DNA of 64,000 bases from Agapetus fuscipes. Its lineage: Eukaryota > Arthropoda > Insecta > Trichoptera > Glossosomatidae. The position numbers were made by a program, and so were the translations under genes. Shown here piece by piece: positions 12,174 through 22,440 of this stretch. The notes beneath the pieces are model-generated. The model did not search any database and was not told the DNA's origin. It was given only the letters and a program-made list of their open reading frames with translations. Each line of letters starts with the position of its first letter. The stretch's first letter is position 1. The DNA lies in the NCBI GenBank assembly GCA_951799405.1, contig OX637353.1:6262001-6326000 (forward strand), in the 5' to 3' direction.

Positions 12174-12938
12174 TTCTTAATCCTATTCCTCATTACTGAG
12201 GGTTGTGACCCTTGTGGAAGCAACCAATCTTCTCCAGCTCTCCCTCGACTGCGCTGCCCGCAACGCTCCAACTACCGAGGTGCCTGCTGCTGTCTTCACT
12301 TGATCGGTCCATCGTGTGGGGGATCTACCTCTTCCTCTCTTCCCCTCCAAGTTGTCCGAAGAACTGAAGAATACGGCGTGTACACATGTTGGCCAGAGTC
12401 AAGCCATCCAAACGCAGCTCCCGACGAATGGACTCATTGGTGCGTCTAGCCGTCCATGGGGTTCGAAGCATGCGCCTCCAGCACCACATTTCAAAAGCGT
12501 CAATTTTTCTTCTTTCTGCTGCTTTTATGCTCCATGTTTCAGCAGCATAGAGAAAAATAGAGTGGACCAGACTCCTGACAAGCTTAATCTTGGTGCTGTT
12601 ACTCACACCCCGGTCTTTCCATATTTTGTCCAGCTTAGACATGGCACTTTTGGCAATGGCGATACGGCGTCTAATTTCTCCTTCGCAAGATCCTTCGTTA
12701 CTAATTTGAGATCCAAGGAACTGGAACTCGTTTATGATCTCCAAACCTTGAAATGAGTTTCCCAGATCACCAAACTTTTTTGATCGATCTATGATCATGA
12801 TCTTGGTTTTACTTTGGTTGATCTCAAGTCCCAGTGCCTTGCTCTCGGTCTCTACTCGTTTAAGGAGATCTGCCATCTCTCTCGGGTTTTTGGCCAAAAG
12901 TGTTGTGTCATCCGCATATCTTAAATTGGACAGCTTTA
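12174..12938 (-). mobile_element. RTE/BovB-like LINE, 5'-truncated, with 12-bp target duplication
   Basis: The minus strand encodes NLRYADDTTLLAKN, the reverse transcriptase active-site block, followed by a C-terminal domain with YAAETWSIKAAERRKIDAFE and WCWRRMLRTPWTARRTNES. A frameshift near 12325 separates this from the final GRSPTRWTDQVKTAAGTS and a stop near 12194. It belongs to a different RTE lineage from the 17.4-kb element. The 12-base word AGGAAACGCATA occurs at 12162-12173 and at 12939-12950, immediately outside both ends, as expected of a target-site duplication. The element is non-functional because most of its 5' part is missing. Confidence 0.85.
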
Positions 12939-13149
12939 AGGAAACGCATACGTGCAAGTAAAGGTATTTTTTTCTTTTCCTTAAGATATTTTCGATATAA
13001 AAATACGTAATGTAGTCCAATCTGACTATCGAAAATGTTTTTAATGCAAGCAGGGATTATATATTTTATTTTTTTCAAAGTATTTTTTGCTTTTTATAAG
13101 AAGCAAAAAATGTTTACATGATGTAAGCAAAAATTTAAAAGTTGCATAT

Positions 13150-13345
13150 TTGTATAGGCTGTTAACAACTATGATGCCACGTTTTGCTCTTCATGAAAAC
13201 CTAACCGTAAGAAGAAACCCGGGAAGATCTTCAAAAACATGGTGTGATAGCTGGCAGTCCAACTCACACATGAGACGACAGAGCGGCACAAAAAAATCCA
13301 GCAGATCTACAAGAAGGAAGACAAAGCATAAAACTATGATGAATT
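13150..13345 (+). mobile_element. Possible retroelement C-terminal tail
   Basis: The plus strand shows a basic stretch with GRSSKTWCDSW and, in another frame, HKKIQQIYKKEDKA before a stop. This resembles the basic tail of LINE reverse transcriptases, but it is short and frameshifted. Confidence 0.3.
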
Positions 13346-13349
13346 AATT

Positions 13350-14080
13350 AACAACTTAGAAATTATATTCAGATAAACATGCATATGTGTTACCTATTTG
13401 CAATTTTAATAACGTGTCCCTCAAAAATAAAACCATTTTTTTTTTTTATAATATTATTGAGATCATTTTGTCATGTTGGTTCGTATACTTCATTCGAACA
13501 GTATTATCATGTTAAAATATATTTTGCTGCTATTTTGATCTCTAAGCATTAGAGCTTTAATTATTTAACATTCTATTAGGAATAATATTATCCCACCGTG
13601 TGTCACAATATTTAACCAATATCACAAACAAATTGGCGCTTTGCGGTCTCTGAGCGCCGGTGGTAGCTAGGTCGTGTGCTTTGCTCGTGGACGTCGACAT
13701 CGCATCGTCCAGAGGCGGTTATAGGCCGCGCCAAAGCGCTACGGACGGTGACGCCCAGTGAGGTATAATACGGATCTACACGGCTTATTTGGACATGGTG
13801 AAAATTGGAACTAACACCGACATCTTGTAAAACATCACTTTGGGTAGTTCAACGCGAAGATTTTCTACAGTTTACGAAGTAAAATGATACCCCATGATTT
13901 TATCAGTTTGTAGGCCATAAAGTCCTAACAGCTTTATCTACCTATCTGAGTTCAGTGTAAGTTGTGTAGGTACATTTAAATGGAGCCGAAACTAGCTTAC
14001 CATAGAACATAACTGTCAGCCGGACCTGTCAAACACAATATAATACTGAAAAATCATGTGAAATCCTTCGTTTTCCTGCT
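13350..14080. other. No gene; CpG-rich patch
   Basis: AT-rich DNA with a CpG-rich island at about 13630-13765. No open frame runs through the island and no promoter element is evident. Confidence 0.35.
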
Positions 14081-14140
14081 TCCTCCATCTTGTGTTTTAA
14101 CAACCAATAATTAGATACTGCATGTGCACTTATAAGATTA

Positions 14141-14247
14141 AAAAAAACTCCAATCTCAAATGACCATAAGCCCTGAAACTCTTTCAGTCTTTCACAGAAA
14201 CCGGGATTGCATTGGCTAAAGTTAAGCTTCATACCAATAAGTCAAGG
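14141..14247 (-). repeat. Rep-250 short repeat, copy 3 (5' part only)
   Basis: Read on the minus strand it starts CCTTGACTTATTGGTATGAAG and contains the diverged CAGGG-like and CATTTGAGATTGG blocks. The 3' half is absent. Confidence 0.6.
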
Positions 14248-14903
14248 AAACATGATGTTTCACAATAATACCTTTTTATTTCAAATTGATTTACTGATGC
14301 ACCAGCTTAAAACAATTAGATCGCGTACCTACGCACAATTTCCAAGCAAGGATGAAATTTCAGTAATGAGTTTATTGCAGAACAGTTTTCTAGCCTCTCT
14401 GGCACTTGTCTGTTAACAGTGAAGTCCCACTTGGAGCATATCTGTTCTCTTTCTAACCAAGGAATATCAATTTGATGAAGATAATCTGAGGACCAAACAT
14501 GGTTGTAATTTCTTCAATGAAAATAAATTAGGAAAACCAGTTTTCTTTATATTTATTTGAAAAAATAATCATGAGTTTTCACAGTGTGTATTCACAAGCC
14601 ATTAAAAATGAGACGAAGATTTGTGTTGAGGTTATATGAAACGGTTATAGCATTTATTTGGGTTGAAATAGTTTCAGGTCCTTCATATTATGAGGCAGTG
14701 GTGCCGCCTGTGTTGTCCCATGTCACACGCTATTCTCCCCGTGCCGCACGCCGCGCCGCATGCCGCACGCCTATGCCTCACGTGAAATAATTTGCTTTGC
14801 CCGGATAATGCATGCGCCCAACGTTGATAATGCAACTTCACTTGGCTTCTAAACATACAGAGGAGGTCAAATGGTTTTGCTGTGAGTACACATAGTACAA
14901 GGA

Positions 14904-15190
14904 CCGGTCCGTAGTCTAGTGGTTAGCTCTTTTGCCTCGTAATTGTAAGGTTGTGGGTTCGAATCTCGGCGGAGCACAAACAAATACCATTTATATTTTC
15001 AAACATGCTCTTCGCTGGGGGAAAAAATCATATACCTTTACCAAAGACTGGTCACTAAAGGTCCATCCAGCCTTACAGCAACTGGGTCTTGCTTAAGAAT
15101 TGGCTACAGCGACGACCAATCTCGCAGAGGGCTCTTGGGGTGTGTGATTCGCACAAAAACAGCGCTCACCAAATCATCCTATTATTATTA
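14904..15190 (+). mobile_element. SINE-A (tRNA-derived), full-length copy
   Basis: The head has a pol III A box (TAGTCTAGTGGTTAGC) and B box (GGTTCGAATC). The body contains CTCTTCGCTGGG, AAAGGTCCATCCAGCCTTA and GGGCTCTTGGGGTGTG, and the tail is ATT-rich. Similar copies lie at 34393, 51143 and, 5'-truncated, 31366. The head is too diverged downstream to be a functional tRNA gene. Confidence 0.85.
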
Positions 15191-15489
15191 ATATACTCGT
15201 AATTACAAGCACAACATTGCGATAGAGTGGTCAAGGCATTTGGGAAGAATGATGAAAGAGCTTTTAATAAAATCTGTCGAAAAATGTCCGTTTGTATGGT
15301 CAATCAGTAACTCTTATGAGACGTACTTTTTTTTATAAAAAAACAGTGTTATTTTCACGTTTTAGTTTTTATTATTACCTCAAGTACTTTCGGTCGAAAG
15401 CACATGGTAATAATGCCTGAACTACGAGGATTAAAGAATGAAGAGCAACGAGCTTTTCCATAAGGGACATTTAAAAAACACAACTAACC

Positions 15490-15600
15490 TATACACATAG
15501 TGTAAATTCTTGCCGCGTTATCCTCGAGGGGTTTCACATGTAGCTAGTGGAACCTATTTCTTTTTACAGGTAAGGGGGCTGGCCTTTTCGTCAACTATTT
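15490..15600 (-). mobile_element. SINE-B 3' fragment
   Basis: The minus strand carries AGGCCAGCCCCCTTACCTG, then a CACATG block and the TAACGCGGCAAGAATTT tail shared with the SINE-B copies at 29906 and 44745. The tRNA-like head is missing. Confidence 0.75.
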
Positions 15601-16430
15601 AAGTTGAAATGAGGGTTAACGATTTAAAAAAACAAAAAACAATACGAGAAACTGTAGAATGTCCATTGACCAAAGCGATATACCAAAATAGTAAACGAAA
15701 TCTATTTTGAGAAGAGTAAAGGAAACGTCCCTTGCCCATTTTAGCGTGATTATTTCCAGCCTTGTGTATAAGCTGGCCGCGTCCTTGTGTTCCATGCCCC
15801 TGTCTAGAGGGCCGTACGTCCACAGTCACACCCACCCTGACCGCGCGTGATCTCCGCTTTTGACGGAATATTGGTTCCGGCGAGATGGCAGCATCCGGCG
15901 CTGGTTCGGCGGCGCGCGACGCGGCCACAAAGGAAACTAATTTGTTGGAAGCGGGTCAATCAATGCGATCATATTGTGGGGCAGTAGAATGCCGGCATTA
16001 TCGGTTGCCATGCCAGGAGCGCGCCTAGGAACAGGGAATACGCTGGTGGAGGAGACCAAAATTACTTGTCTATAAGTGAAGGAGAGGGTAAAAGTATTAG
16101 GCGTGGAGAATGTCTGAAGACAATGAGAATCTTAGTTTGTAATCGAATTTAGGTTAGATTTACGGTCATTAAATATATTTGTAAGATTAATTAAATTGGT
16201 AGATGGTACCTAAACGTCAGATCGTTGAGCATCTTTTTTTGGCGGCTCCTGATTTTAATTTTAATAATTGATTAAACGCACATAAATTAAAGCTAATTAT
16301 TACAAGTGCCAGTTTGTGACTGTCTAAAAAGTGAATCTAATGTATTTTACAAACAAATTGACTGAAATATCCACGGATTTTGTTAATTTTACACACGCGA
16401 AGTGAGATTGAAACTGTCAAACATTTTTGA
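15601..16430. other. No gene recognised; GC-rich patch
   Basis: A GC-rich, CpG-containing segment lies at about 15770-15930. A minus-strand open frame of ~109 codons crosses it but shows no known motif and reads into AT-rich DNA. I do not call it a gene. Confidence 0.35.
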
Positions 16431-16463
16431 TTTGAATTGTTCTTCACTGCAAAAAAATCAATC

Positions 16464-16613
16464 TGTGAATCTCAAGACATAACTTGTATCGTGTGCAGAA
16501 AAGTATATCATTTCAACTGTGAGAATACCAAGGAAAGTAATTTTCGCAAATTAAATAAACATAGGAAATCAAACTATATTTGCCTTATATGCAAGCATTT
16601 ATGCAAGTCATAG
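16464..16613 (+). pseudogene. Relic of a PHD-like zinc finger from a retroelement ORF1
   Basis: The plus strand encodes CESQDITCIVCRKVYHFNC, then about 18 residues, then CLICKH and a stop at 16611. The spacing C-x6-C-x2-C-x4-H-x2-C followed by C-x2-C resembles the PHD-like finger found in gag-like ORF1 proteins of some non-LTR retrotransposons. No start codon or downstream ORF2 is in frame. A host PHD exon is possible but less likely, because no splice signals were found. Confidence 0.45.
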
Positions 16614-16956
16614 AACTTGGAAAAAAAAAGACACATCTAACGAAGTCACGCTAAAACATAGACCAAAATATATCATATCAAGCGCAATCAGAAGAGGTTC
16701 GAGTCTTGGATAAAAACATTACTTTGAATAACTTTGCGATGAATACTACAGATGTCTCTGCTCTGAAAAATGAATTATTTTCCTTTTAAATGATAAATTT
16801 GTACGCGCTCCAAATTCAAATAAAAGGAATAAAAGTCAAGCTGTGCATTATATTCCAAACAAAAATTCAAAAGTGGGAATAGTGAATTGTGGCGGGATTC
16901 TCGACATGTATTCCAACGAGAGGCAGTCTCCCCTCGCATTGATTTTTGGATGTAAT

Positions 16957-17259
16957 ATGTGGTTTGTGTTTTCGTTTTGTGCACTGTTTACTGGGACTTC
17001 TTACGTGATTGCTGGCGTTGGACACATATCTGACACCACCGGCTGCTCCGCCCGTCAGTTCCAGTGCGCCAACGGGCGCCGCATTCCCTGTACCTGGGTG
17101 TGTGACAAGGAGGACGACTGCGACGACCACTCTGATGAGAGCCCCAAGGAGTGCCAAGCTACAGGAGGCTGGGTGTTGCACGGCAAGAGGGCCCAGCCTG
17201 CCAGGAGCTACTCCAGCAAGGAGCTTGCCGACTCCCCGAAATTTGCCCCGACTTTATAA
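16957..17259 (+). CDS. Putative small secreted protein with an LDL-receptor class A-like module
   Basis: The 100-residue frame starts with a hydrophobic stretch ([19 protein letters not shown]) that looks like a signal peptide. It is followed by a six-cysteine module (Cys 30, 37, 45, 49, 55, 66) with the calcium-binding pattern [10 protein letters not shown]. LDLa modules bind ligands or calcium on secreted and membrane proteins. The third cysteine is displaced by about three positions from its usual NGRC place (here NGRRIPC), so one disulfide may be unusual. The last 34 residues have no motif. The frame stays open upstream to 16843, but the methionine at 16957 best fits a signal peptide. Alternatively this is one exon of a larger LDLa protein: a weak GT donor follows the GGW codons near 17173, but no acceptor AG precedes the module closely. 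Confidence 0.5.
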   Translation: MWFVFSFCALFTGTSYVIAGVGHISDTTGCSARQFQCANGRRIPCTWVCDKEDDCDDHSDESPKECQATGGWVLHGKRAQPARSYSSKELADSPKFAPTL

Positions 17260-17397
17260 TTTTATAATTTAATAATTTTAATATAATGATTTTAATGACT
17301 GATTATTTTAAATTTTTGACTTTTTATGTACCTACGTTTTATATAATAGTTGTTATTGTTTGATGTCGTTTATTTATTTTTGTAATTAATAAACCCT

Positions 17398-19287
17398 ATG
17401 TTCGCCAACATAAACTCAGTTCCACTTTGCAGAGAAACCGCCAGAAACTTGCTTAGAGAGAATGAATGGGTATTTGGAACTTGGAATGTCAGAAGAATGA
17501 ATGAGTGTAAGGAGAAAGAAATTGTGAATGTGATGAATGAAAAAAGAATACAAGTGATGGGTGTGACAGAGACAAAAATGAAAGGGAATGGTGAAAAAGT
17601 ATTAATGAATGGTGAACTGTATATCTGGTCAGGTGTGGAAGATGGGAATGAACGACAGGGTGTGGGTGTGGTTATAAGTGAGAATGTGAAAGGATGCATA
17701 ACGGGCTACCAGAGAATCTCTCCAAGGGTTTTGACTGTTAAACTCAAAACAAACAGGATGAAAATTTTCTTGGTGGCCTGTTATGCACCTGTAGATTCAG
17801 AGTGTATGGACGTGAAAATGAGATTCTGGAATGAGTTGAATGCAGTTGTGCGTGAAAGCAAGAAGAATGAATACATTATAATTTTGGGAGATATGAATGG
17901 ATGGGTAGGTACGCAAAGAGATGAGTGTGTGAAAATTGTTGGTCCTAGTGGACGAGGTGTGGTCAATGATAATGGGCGGCACCTGATAGCTTTGTGTGCA
18001 GAACACAGCCTTTTTGCATCAAACACATGGTTTCGACATAAGGATGTGCATCTGTACACAAGGCAGATTGTGGGAAGTCGCACAATCATTGACTACATCT
18101 GTGTGGATGAAAGACTGAGAGGAGCCGTAAGAGATAGCCGTGTCTATCGTGGGCCTGAAATAGGCAGTGACCACTATCTCTTATGCGCTAAAATAATGAT
18201 TGGAGAAGTAAGAAAGAAGAAACGTAAGAAGAAAGTAAGAAAGCCAAGAATAAAAGTAGAAAGTCTGTGTGATGAAAACGTAAAAGTGAAGTATAAATCA
18301 GAATTACAAAAAAAGTTAAGTGTGAATGAACTTGAAAAGAATGTGAATGAAAAAGATATTGAAAGCATGTGGAAGGATATGAAAGAAAGAATGATTGAAT
18401 GTGCTCGAAAAGTATGTGGAGAAACGAAAGGTGGAAGATTGAAAGGGGATGCCTGGTGGAATGCTAAAGTAAAAGAGGCTGTGAAAGTAAAGAAGGAATG
18501 TTACAAAAAGTGGCTGAACGACAGGAATGATAGAAAGCTAGAAGATGAATATAAGATAGCCAAGCGAATGGCGAAGAATGTAGTTTATGAAAGCAAAGCG
18601 AATGAACAGAGAAAGATTGATGAAAAAATGAACAGAAGTTTCACCGACAGTAGAAAGGAATTCTGGAGATGGGTCGGTGCCATTAGGAATAAAGATTCTG
18701 CATTGACCACCCCAGGAATCAAAAGTGCTGTTGGTGAGATGGTATGGGAGAATGATGAAGTATGTAAGAGATGGCAAGAATATTTTGAAGGGATTTTTGG
18801 TCGGGGCGAAAGAAATTTGTTTAGAAAAATGGCAGAAGAGAATGAATTTAGGATTTTGAAAGAAGAAATAAAAGTATCTATTGAATGTTTGAAGAATGGA
18901 AAGTCTGCTGGGTTTGATGGAATAAATGGTGAAATGTTGAAAGCAGGAGGTGAATGCGTGATAGATTGGATGTACGAATTATGTAAGCTTTGTGTGAATG
19001 CAGGAGTAGTACCGATGGATTGGAGGAAGGCAGTCATTGTTCCCATTTACAAAGGTAAAGGGGACAAAAAAGACTGTCAGAACTTCAGACCAATCAGTCT
19101 ACTCAGTATACCAGGAAAAGTCTTCTGTAAGGTGATTATAAAAAATGTGATTCTGACTACTAGTGAAAGGGTTTCCGATATACAGTCCGGCTTTATGGCC
19201 GGTAGAGGCTGTGTTGATCAGATTTTTACTCTACGACAACTTGTTGAAAAACAATTGTCGGTGAGGCGGAAGCTGTTCACGGCCTTT
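17398..19287 (+). CDS. RTE LINE polyprotein, N-terminal part: APE endonuclease and start of reverse transcriptase
   Basis: This part nicks target DNA and starts reverse transcription. Endonuclease motifs appear in order: TWNVR (residues 28-32), the metal-binding Glu 58 in VTETK, YAPVDSE, LGDMNGWVG (Asp 165, Asn 167), IDYICVDE and the catalytic SDH at 257-259. A lysine-rich linker follows. Reverse transcriptase then begins with WRKAVIVPIYKGKGDKKDCQ, NFRPISLLS and the block IQSGFMAGRGCVDQIFTLRQ. The frame is interrupted after LFTAF, where the L2-like element was inserted. Beyond 19287 it reads into the foreign ATT repeat and stops at 19332. The start at 17398 is the first methionine of the frame; translation could begin elsewhere. 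Confidence 0.88.
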
Positions 19288-20962
19288 GTAATAATAATAA
19301 TAATTGGACAATTTGTATACAGCGCCGTTTAGTGGCACTAGCCACCCCAAGGGCGCTTTTATGTGTTGAAGCTTCTGTTAAACAAATGTGTCTTAAGCAA
19401 CTTCCTGAAACTGCCAACACTGGTCTCTGTTCTCAACTCCAGAGGTAGACTATTCCAGCAGGATGGACCAGCCGAACTAAAAGCCCTGTCTCCGAAACCA
19501 GTTCTGTTCCGTCGAAGAGGCAGTTGAAGCCTGTTTACGGCGTCACTCTGTGCAGAACGAAGAGTGCATCGTTTTCCACCTATCTGGTCGACTCTGCACA
19601 ATTCACACAAGTACGATGGGGCAACTCCTCTGAGGGCATTAAAAACAGAAACACATATTTTGTACTCAATCCTCTCTGGGACTCGCAGCCAATGAAGGCG
19701 CCGCAACAGAGGAGAGACATGGTCAGTTTTTCGTCCTCCTAAAAGTAATTTGGCTGCAGCATTAAAGACGGATTGCAGTCTAGACTGCTGAAACCTTGGA
19801 AGACCCCAGAACAGACCATTGCAATAATCCAGTCTCGACACAACAAAGGACGCAATGAGAATCTTAGCAGCTTCGGATGTCAAACAGTTTCTGACCCATC
19901 TCAACTGCCTCAGGTGAAAAAAACAGGAGCTCACAGTCGAGCTTATTTGCGTACTCATGGAGAGAGTGTTGTCAAGATGGACCCCAAGAAACTTAATTGA
20001 GCTAGATGGATATACATCCAGGCCCATTACTTTAATTGGTGAAGAGCCAAGCAAGTGTTTCCTACCAGGAGACGACATCCAGATGAATTCTGTCTTGTCT
20101 GGATTCATTCTAAGGCGACACCTTGCCATCCACTCAGCCACCACTTCAATGCACCGGACCATCTCAAGACTACAGGCATCTGTCATAGATGGCTGACAGA
20201 AACGACAAAGTAGAATATCATCAGCATAAGAATAGTAGCTGGTGCCGTTCATCAGTACAGTGCTCTCAAGATCATTTGTGTACAGGGTAAAAAGTAAAGG
20301 CCCGAGCACAGATCCCTGAGGCACACCACAGTCCATGGGCATACCTGATGACTCACCATCAACATCCACAGTCTGACATCTGCCTTTCAGATATGAAGAT
20401 AGCAATTTAGATACTCCTCCTCGGACTCCGTACAACCTATCAAGCTTAGTGATGAGTATACTGTGATCAACAGTGTCGAAGGCAGCGCTCATGTCAAGTA
20501 CTGCCACCATGGCAAGAGCACCGTCCCCAACCGCAGCTATCACATCATTCACAATGCGAAGTAAGGCAGTCTCAGTGGAATGAGCTTTTCTATATGCTGA
20601 CTGAAACTTAGACAGATATCCGCCTCGCTCCATGTGCTGAGTGAGTTGCCAAACAACGGCCTTCTCAATAATTTTCGATATAAAAGGAACGGACGACACA
20701 GGTCTATAATTTTCCACAGAATCAGCTGGAAGGCTTGATTTTTTGAGAATTGGTGTAACAATTGATTTTTTAAGTTCCGTGGGAAAAATACACTCTGTAG
20801 TGAGAGACTTGTTGACCAATGCTGACAGAATAGGTGCCACCTCACTTAAGCATCTTTTGACCAGCCATGTTGGAATTGGATCTAGTTTACATTGCTTGTT
20901 TGGACATGTGAGTACAAGCTTAACAACATCATTCAACAAGACAGGCTTAAATGAAAAAATAA
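19288..20962 (-). mobile_element. L2-like LINE, 5'-truncated, inserted in reverse into the RTE LINE
   Basis: The element lies on the minus strand. Its 3' end is an ATT microsatellite at 19288-19303, typical of the L2 group. The 3' UTR contains GCCCTTGGGGTGGCTAGTGC. The 5' end is truncated just before the reverse transcriptase, so the endonuclease is lost. The break in the RTE frame falls exactly at its borders (TTTGT on the left, GTGGATCTGG on the right). At most a two-base duplication is visible. Confidence 0.88.
19359..20962 (-). CDS. L2-like reverse transcriptase, truncated
   Basis: About 534 codons are open. Motifs in order are ENYRPVSSVPFISKIIEKAV, SAYRKAHSTETALLRIV, VLDMSAAFDTVDHSIL, CGVPQGSVLGPLLFTLYTND and the active site YSYADDILLC. 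The C-terminus has TGFGDRAFSSAGPSCWNSLP and ends in THLFNRSFNT. The frame extends upstream to 21086 only by reading antisense through RTE sequence. No endonuclease is present, so the copy cannot move alone, but the reverse transcriptase domain is intact. Confidence 0.88.
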
Positions 20963-22075
20963 GTGGATCTGGAAAAGGCTTTTGACTCAGTAGACAGAGG
21001 TATGTTATGGGATGTTTTGAAAGCATACGGAGTGAATGGGGCTCTCCTAGGTGCGGTGCATGCCAACTATGAAAATAGTAAGGCATGTGTTCGTATTGAT
21101 GGTGAGTATAGCGAGTGGTTTAAAGTTTATAAGGGTGTGAGGCAAGGATGTGTGATGAGTCCATGGCTATTTAACATAGTCATGGACAAGTGTGTCAGAG
21201 ATGCTAGACTTAATGATTGTGGACTGATGATAGGAGAGAGCAAAGTGAGTGTTCTACTGTATGCAGATGATGCAGTTCTTGTATCTGATTCAGCAGTAGA
21301 ATTGCAAACAATGCTCTCTAGATTGAATGAAGCTTTGTTAGGTAACCATCTGAAGTTGAATGCAAGTAAGACGAAAGTATTGATTTTTGAAAGAGATGAT
21401 GAAAGTATGAATTATGAATTTAAAATTAATGGAATGAATGTTGATGTCGTAAATGAGTTTGTATACCTGGGAAGTAAGTTTGAAAAAGATGGAAGAATGA
21501 CCGGTGAATTTGAAAGAAGAGTAATGAAGGGCAGGTGTGTACTGGGTGCCACAGCTTGTATCGCCAAAAATCAAAACATATCAAAAAATGCTCGATTGGC
21601 GGTACGCAGTGGCATACTTTTACCCACCTTGATGTATGGAAGCGAGGCCTGGACGGTGAATGAAAGTGAAATTAGTAAAGTCCATACTGTTGAAATGGAC
21701 TTTCTAAGAAGTATGATTGGGAAAAAACGGAGTGACAGGGTGAGGAATGATTTTGTAAGAGAAGAATGTGGTGCAAGAGAAAGTGTGAAAGTGAAGATTA
21801 AAAGAAGTTTGTTAAGATGGTTTGGGCATATGGAGAGAATGAATGAGGAAAGACTGACGAAGAAAGTATATGTTGGTAGAATAGATGGATGTCGTGGTAG
21901 AGGAAGACCGAGAAAGGTATGGATGGACCAAATATCCGAAATTGCGAATGAATGGAATATCCAGAGTCATAATAAAAGAAGAGCTTGTATGAAGAAGGTT
22001 ATGACTCTGGAGGAAATGAAAGAAGTATGTAAGGACAGAAAGAAATGGCGGTTGATCTGTAATGTTGGCGAATAG
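20963..22075 (+). CDS. RTE LINE polyprotein, C-terminal part: catalytic reverse transcriptase and C-terminal domain
   Basis: The frame resumes with DLEKAFDSVDRGMLWDVLKA, then GVRQGCVMSPWLFNIVMD and the catalytic LLYADDAVLVSD about 100 residues in. The C-terminal domain contains LLPTLMYGSEAWTVNESEI, LLRWFGHMERMNEERLTKKV and GRGRPRKVWMDQI. It joins in frame with the part ending at 19287: TTTGT plus G restores Phe-Val. The stop is at 22073-22075. The triplet at 20963 is GTG and is not a real start. Confidence 0.88.
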   Translation: MDLEKAFDSVDRGMLWDVLKAYGVNGALLGAVHANYENSKACVRIDGEYSEWFKVYKGVRQGCVMSPWLFNIVMDKCVRDARLNDCGLMIGESKVSVLLYADDAVLVSDSAVELQTMLSRLNEALLGNHLKLNASKTKVLIFERDDESMNYEFKINGMNVDVVNEFVYLGSKFEKDGRMTGEFERRVMKGRCVLGATACIAKNQNISKNARLAVRSGILLPTLMYGSEAWTVNESEISKVHTVEMDFLRSMIGKKRSDRVRNDFVREECGARESVKVKIKRSLLRWFGHMERMNEERLTKKVYVGRIDGCRGRGRPRKVWMDQISEIANEWNIQSHNKRRACMKKVMTLEEMKEVCKDRKKWRLICNVGE

Positions 22076-22190
22076 GGTTTATTAAATTGGGATTTGTTTT
22101 TGTTTGTAAATGGATATTTTGTATTTGAATATTATTATTTAATGATGTATAAAATGTAATTTGTCGTGTGTGTGTGTTCCTTGACTTATA

Positions 22191-22440
22191 GGTTGGTATG
22201 CGGCTGACCACCCATGCTGTAAAAATGGTTCACTTTGCCAATGTCACCCCTGTCTCAGGGAAGGACGGCAAGAGTTGCAGGGTGTATGTCCATTTGAGAT
22301 TTGATTTTTATGTTGTAGGTTCACATGAGGCATGTGCAAGCGCGAACTTGTACGTGTCTGGTTGTGAGAATGCATGTAATGTGAATCTTCAGTGTAACAT
22401 ATCCTTGCAACTTAGATTAGATTAGATTAGAATTAAATAA
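22191..22440 (+). repeat. Rep-250 short repeat, copy 4, directly behind the RTE LINE
   Basis: It starts at GTTGGTATGCGGCTGACCAC about 115 bases after the RTE stop codon and ends in a TTAGATTAGATTAGA tail. It is one of the best-preserved copies. Whether it is the LINE's true 3' UTR or an independent insertion cannot be settled here. Confidence 0.8.

Larger units (their letters stand above)
17388..22088 (+). mobile_element. RTE-type LINE, near-complete, split by an L2-like insertion
   Basis: A non-LTR retrotransposon with an APE-type endonuclease followed by reverse transcriptase and the RTE C-terminal domain. Removing the reverse insertion at 19288-20962 leaves one open frame of about 1,000 codons without a stop. 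A 24-base inverted match links its two ends (17388-17411 and 22062-22087). No ORF1 was found upstream in a consistent frame. The copy looks young apart from the insertion. Confidence 0.88.

Noticed and set aside
14904..14980. tRNA gene
   Set aside because: A and B boxes are present, but the sequence continues into a SINE body repeated elsewhere and does not close a normal cloverleaf.
20963..21086. Extension of the L2-like protein upstream to 21086
   Set aside because: That part is antisense RTE sequence; the L2-like element ends at the insertion border near 20962.
22420..22436. Telomere-like TTAGATTAGA repeat
   Set aside because: It is the short simple tail of the Rep-250 element and also occurs as TTTAGA in other copies; the insect telomere repeat is TTAGG.
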